Shown piece by piece: positions 7,049 through 9,180 of a DNA stretch of 9,180 bases (position 1 is the first letter of the stretch; every line of letters begins with the position of its first letter). The notes below the pieces were generated by a model. That model worked only from the letters and a program-made list of their open reading frames with translations. It ran no database searches and had not been told where the DNA came from. Source of the DNA: Gammaproteobacteria bacterium (GTDB lineage Bacteria > Pseudomonadota > Gammaproteobacteria > Pseudomonadales > Porticoccaceae); NCBI GenBank assembly GCA_006227015.1, contig SBGI01000222.1:1-9180 (forward strand), in the 5' to 3' direction. The translations under genes were made by a program, and so were the position numbers.

Positions 7049-8101
7049 CTAGTCTCCTGACAAATAAGGGGCAAACGCCGACGAGTAATAAGCCCTGAAC
7101 TCGGCGCCTTCTTTGACCAGCATATAAACGGCAAGGTCATTCTTTTCTGCCAACGCCAGCGCCTCGCTGTGACCCATCACCATCAGTCCGGTCGCCAGGG
7201 CATCGGCGTAGGCCGTATTTTCAGCAATCACCGTAACCGATGCCAGCTGATGGCTAATCGGAAAACCTGTTCGGGGATCGATAGTATGGGAGTATCGCTT
7301 CCCGCCTCTTTCAAAATAGTTGCGATAATCCCCGGAAGTCGCAATCCCAGCGCTACCCAATGACAGCGCCTGCTGCACTTCCCTGCGTTCCAGTGTGGGG
7401 CTTTCTATGGCAATACGCCAGGGCTTGCCATTCAATTTCAGACCGTTGGTGCGTAGCTCGCCACCCACCTCCACCAGATAATTGCCCAACTCTAATGAGT
7501 CAAGAAGCTCCGCCACCACATCCACAGCATAACCTTTGGCAACCGCTGACAAATCCAACTGAATATCGGCGGTACGGCGAACACTTGGCACCTGAGGATC
7601 CAGGGCCAACTTATTCAAGCCAATCCGATTGACCTGCTTTTGTATTTTTGACCGTTCCGGCACCCTGTCCTGGGATAGGTCTGGACCAAATCCCCACAGA
7701 TTAACCAGCGGCCCGACGGTTGGATCAAAGGCGCCACCAGTCAACCGGAACACCTGCTCGGAAATAAGCAGCACACGCCACATTGGCTCTGACACTGAAA
7801 CCAACTCATCGATGGGAGCCCTGTTCAGGGACATCAGTTCAGAATCCGGCTGGTATGTGCTAAAGGTGCTGTCGAGCTGTTCCAGGGTCGCCTGAATGGT
7901 CTCACCGAGTTTACTGGGTACAGACACATCTCCCGGCACCACCTTGACCTGATAAGTGGTTCCCATTGTCAGGCCACTGAAGACCAACTGCTCGGGGGCG
8001 TCGGAACAGCCTGGCAGTACCAGAGAAATGAACAGGCCAAACAAAAACGAGGCCCCAGGCCCCGTTTTTGTTGTTGTTCTTGTTATAACAGAGACAATCA
8101 T
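7049..8101 (-). CDS. apbE: FAD:protein FMN transferase ApbE (lipoprotein)
   Basis: The protein has 350 residues, the normal length for ApbE. A lipoprotein signal peptide ends with LVLPGC, making Cys32 the lipid-modified residue, so the enzyme acts on the periplasmic side. Family motifs in order: MGTTYQVK (46-53), DPTVGPLVNLWGFG (126-139), DLSAVAKGYAVD (183-194), EVGGELRTNG (211-220), ATSGDYRNYF (254-263), SHTIDPRTGFP (271-281) and ADALATGLMVMG (299-310). ApbE transfers FMN from FAD to a Thr of target proteins; its position behind nqrF points to NqrB and NqrC as substrates. The ATG overlaps the nqrF stop by one base (TAATG) with a weak GGTGG upstream, so reinitiation is likely. Unusually, codons 11-20 form a terminator-like hairpin. 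No plausible start lies beyond it, because the signal peptide would be lost. Confidence 0.96.
   Translation of the reverse strand: MIVSVITRTTTKTGPGASFLFGLFISLVLPGCSDAPEQLVFSGLTMGTTYQVKVVPGDVSVPSKLGETIQATLEQLDSTFSTYQPDSELMSLNRAPIDELVSVSEPMWRVLLISEQVFRLTGGAFDPTVGPLVNLWGFGPDLSQDRVPERSKIQKQVNRIGLNKLALDPQVPSVRRTADIQLDLSAVAKGYAVDVVAELLDSLELGNYLVEVGGELRTNGLKLNGKPWRIAIESPTLERREVQQALSLGSAGIATSGDYRNYFERGGKRYSHTIDPRTGFPISHQLASVTVIAENTAYADALATGLMVMGHSEALALAEKNDLAVYMLVKEGAEFRAYYSSAFAPYLSGD
7053..7058 (-). promoter_or_regulatory. Ribosome binding site of nqrM, inside the apbE end
   Basis: The minus strand reads AGGAGA within the last sense codons of apbE (TCA GGA GAC TAG), 6 nt before the nqrM GTG. It fixes the GTG as start and implies that translation of nqrM is coupled to that of apbE. 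Confidence 0.75.
8042..8070 (-). terminator. Intrinsic terminator-like hairpin after nqrF, inside the apbE signal peptide codons
   Basis: On the minus strand CAAAAACGGGGCC pairs with GGCCTCGTTTTTG around a TGG triloop, giving a 13-bp stem with a single G-U wobble. If the A-T pairs are read as the flanks, the form is a GC-rich stem followed by TTTTTGTTT, a textbook rho-independent terminator. The plus-strand version has an A-C mismatch at the wobble site but also a T-rich tail. It begins about 30 nt after the nqrF stop, so it could reduce apbE-nqrM expression relative to the nqr structural genes. Confidence 0.62.
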
Positions 8102-9180
8102 TAACCACCGAAGTCATCGAGAAAGATGTTATCGCGCTCGACACCCAGGTCGACCAACATCTTGATTACGGCGGCGTTCATCATCGGCGGCCCGCACATG
8201 TAATACTCACAATCTTCCGGGGCCGGATGGTCCTTCAGGTATCTCTCAAACAACACCTGGTGAATAAAGCCCGTGAGACCTTCCCAGTTATCTTCCGGTT
8301 GAGGATCAGACAGGGCCAGGTGCCACTCAAAGTTCTCGTTTTCTGCCTGCAGCTCGTCATATTCTTCTGAGTAGAAACATTCACGCAGAGAACGTGCACC
8401 GTACCAGAATGAAATTTTCCGATCGGTCTTGATGCGACGCAGCTGATCAAAGATATGAGAGCGCATTGGCGCCATACCGGCACCACCACCAATGAACACC
8501 ATTTCATTGTCGGTGTCCTTGGCAAAGAACTCACCAAATGGACCATAAACTTTGACTTTGTCACCTGGTTTCAAGTTGAACACCCAGGAAGACATGATGC
8601 CAGGGGGAATCCCCTGAGAGCCGGGTGGTGGTGTTGCACAGCGGATATTGAACTTCACAACACCTTTTTCTTCCGGGTAATTGGCCATGGAATAGGCGCG
8701 AATGGTTGCCTCATCCACAATGGACTCAAGATTGAAGAAACCAAACCGCTCCCAATCCCCACGGTATTCTTCCTCAATGTCAAAATCGCTGTATTTGACA
8801 TGGTGGGGAGGACATTCCAACTGAACGTAACCGCCTGCGCGGAAGTCAACGTTTTCCCCTTCAGGAAGACGCAGGGTCAGCTCCTTGATAAAGGTGGCCA
8901 CATTGGGATTGCTATCTACCGTGCACTCCCACTGCTTAACTCCGAAGACTTCTTCCGGCACTTCTACCTTCATGTCCTGTTTGACCGGGGTCTGGCAGGA
9001 CAGACGCCAGCCTTCATTGGCTTCACGGCGCGTAAAGTGTGCCTCTTCCGTCGGCAGCATGGCACCGCCGCCGTCAGTCACAATACATTTGCACTGGGCA
9101 CAGCTACCACCACCACCACAGGCAGAAGGCAGAAACAGGCCTGCAGAAGACAGTGTCTGCAACAGCTTATCGCCGGCAGG
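8101..9180 (-). CDS. nqrF: Na+-translocating NADH:quinone reductase subunit F (partial, N-terminus outside window)
   Basis: There are 359 residues in frame from the right edge (first complete codon 9180-9178) to the TAA at 8103-8101. The missing part is about 49 residues, including the N-terminal membrane helix, judged against the 408-residue V. cholerae protein. Numbered from the edge, the 2Fe-2S ligands are Cys21, Cys27, Cys30 and Cys62 (spacing 5, 2, 31, as in V. cholerae NqrF). The FAD motif RAYSMAN is at 161-167, the NADH-binding [11 protein letters not shown] at 231-241 and CGPPMMNA at 329-336, and the protein ends in DDFGG. NqrF takes electrons from NADH through FAD and the iron-sulfur centre to start the respiratory Na+ pump. 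nqrA-E presumably lie beyond the right edge. apbE overlaps its stop by one base. Confidence 0.97.
   Translation of the reverse strand, partial: PAGDKLLQTLSSAGLFLPSACGGGGSCAQCKCIVTDGGGAMLPTEEAHFTRREANEGWRLSCQTPVKQDMKVEVPEEVFGVKQWECTVDSNPNVATFIKELTLRLPEGENVDFRAGGYVQLECPPHHVKYSDFDIEEEYRGDWERFGFFNLESIVDEATIRAYSMANYPEEKGVVKFNIRCATPPPGSQGIPPGIMSSWVFNLKPGDKVKVYGPFGEFFAKDTDNEMVFIGGGAGMAPMRSHIFDQLRRIKTDRKISFWYGARSLRECFYSEEYDELQAENENFEWHLALSDPQPEDNWEGLTGFIHQVLFERYLKDHPAPEDCEYYMCGPPMMNAAVIKMLVDLGVERDNIFLDDFGG

Noticed and set aside
1..9180. CRISPR arrays, transposons, prophage, defence or biosynthetic clusters
   Set aside because: No regularly spaced repeats, terminal inverted repeats or transposase/integrase motifs were seen; all genes are recognisable core functions apart from the unassigned YafS substrate.

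Overview
The window reads as a chromosomal housekeeping segment of a marine or salt-adapted gammaproteobacterium. The support is the end of an nqr (Na+-translocating NADH:quinone oxidoreductase) operon, an NhaB-type Na+/H+ antiporter, and the block mltD-gloB-yafS-rnhA-dnaQ, which is conserved in Pseudomonas and enteric bacteria. Base composition looks even and moderate throughout. I see no insertion sequence, integrase, CRISPR array, tRNA or rRNA. The genus cannot be fixed from this sequence.

Layout, left to right. Positions 1-578 (minus) hold the N-terminal 192 codons of a gene that runs off the left edge. It resembles FimL and the N-terminus of ChpA/PilL, which belong to type IV pilus and cAMP signalling. 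After a 154-bp divergent spacer comes nhaB (plus, 733-2235). It meets dnaQ tail to tail with 9 bp between the stops. A minus-strand operon yafS-rnhA-dnaQ (4247-2245) follows; rnhA starts at a TTG that overlaps the yafS stop. Across a 78-bp divergent spacer, gloB (4326-5093) and mltD (5258-6805) run on the plus strand, separated by 164 bp. mltD converges, with 4 bp between stops, on the end of the nqr operon: partial nqrF (9180-8101), apbE (8101-7049) and nqrM (7046-6810), tightly packed on the minus strand.

How the genes work together. NqrF is the NADH-oxidising, Na+-pump input subunit. ApbE attaches FMN covalently to NqrB and NqrC, and NqrM is needed for metal-centre maturation, so the last two genes are the assembly factors of the complex. 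NhaB also handles Na+, so both a primary Na+ pump and a Na+/H+ antiporter gene lie here, though in separate transcription units. DnaQ (proofreading exonuclease) and RnhA (RNase HI) both serve replication. GloB ends the methylglyoxal detoxification pathway, and MltD is a peptidoglycan-cleaving outer-membrane lipoprotein.

No undescribed system is evident; the gene content is ordinary. The points most worth a second look concern architecture. A strong intrinsic-terminator-like hairpin lies inside the apbE signal-peptide codons, just after nqrF. rnhA has no usable start other than TTG. A 10-bp stem lies in the 3' end of dnaQ where the nhaB transcript would end. The truncated fimL-like gene has Asn where an Hpt domain would carry its phospho-accepting His.
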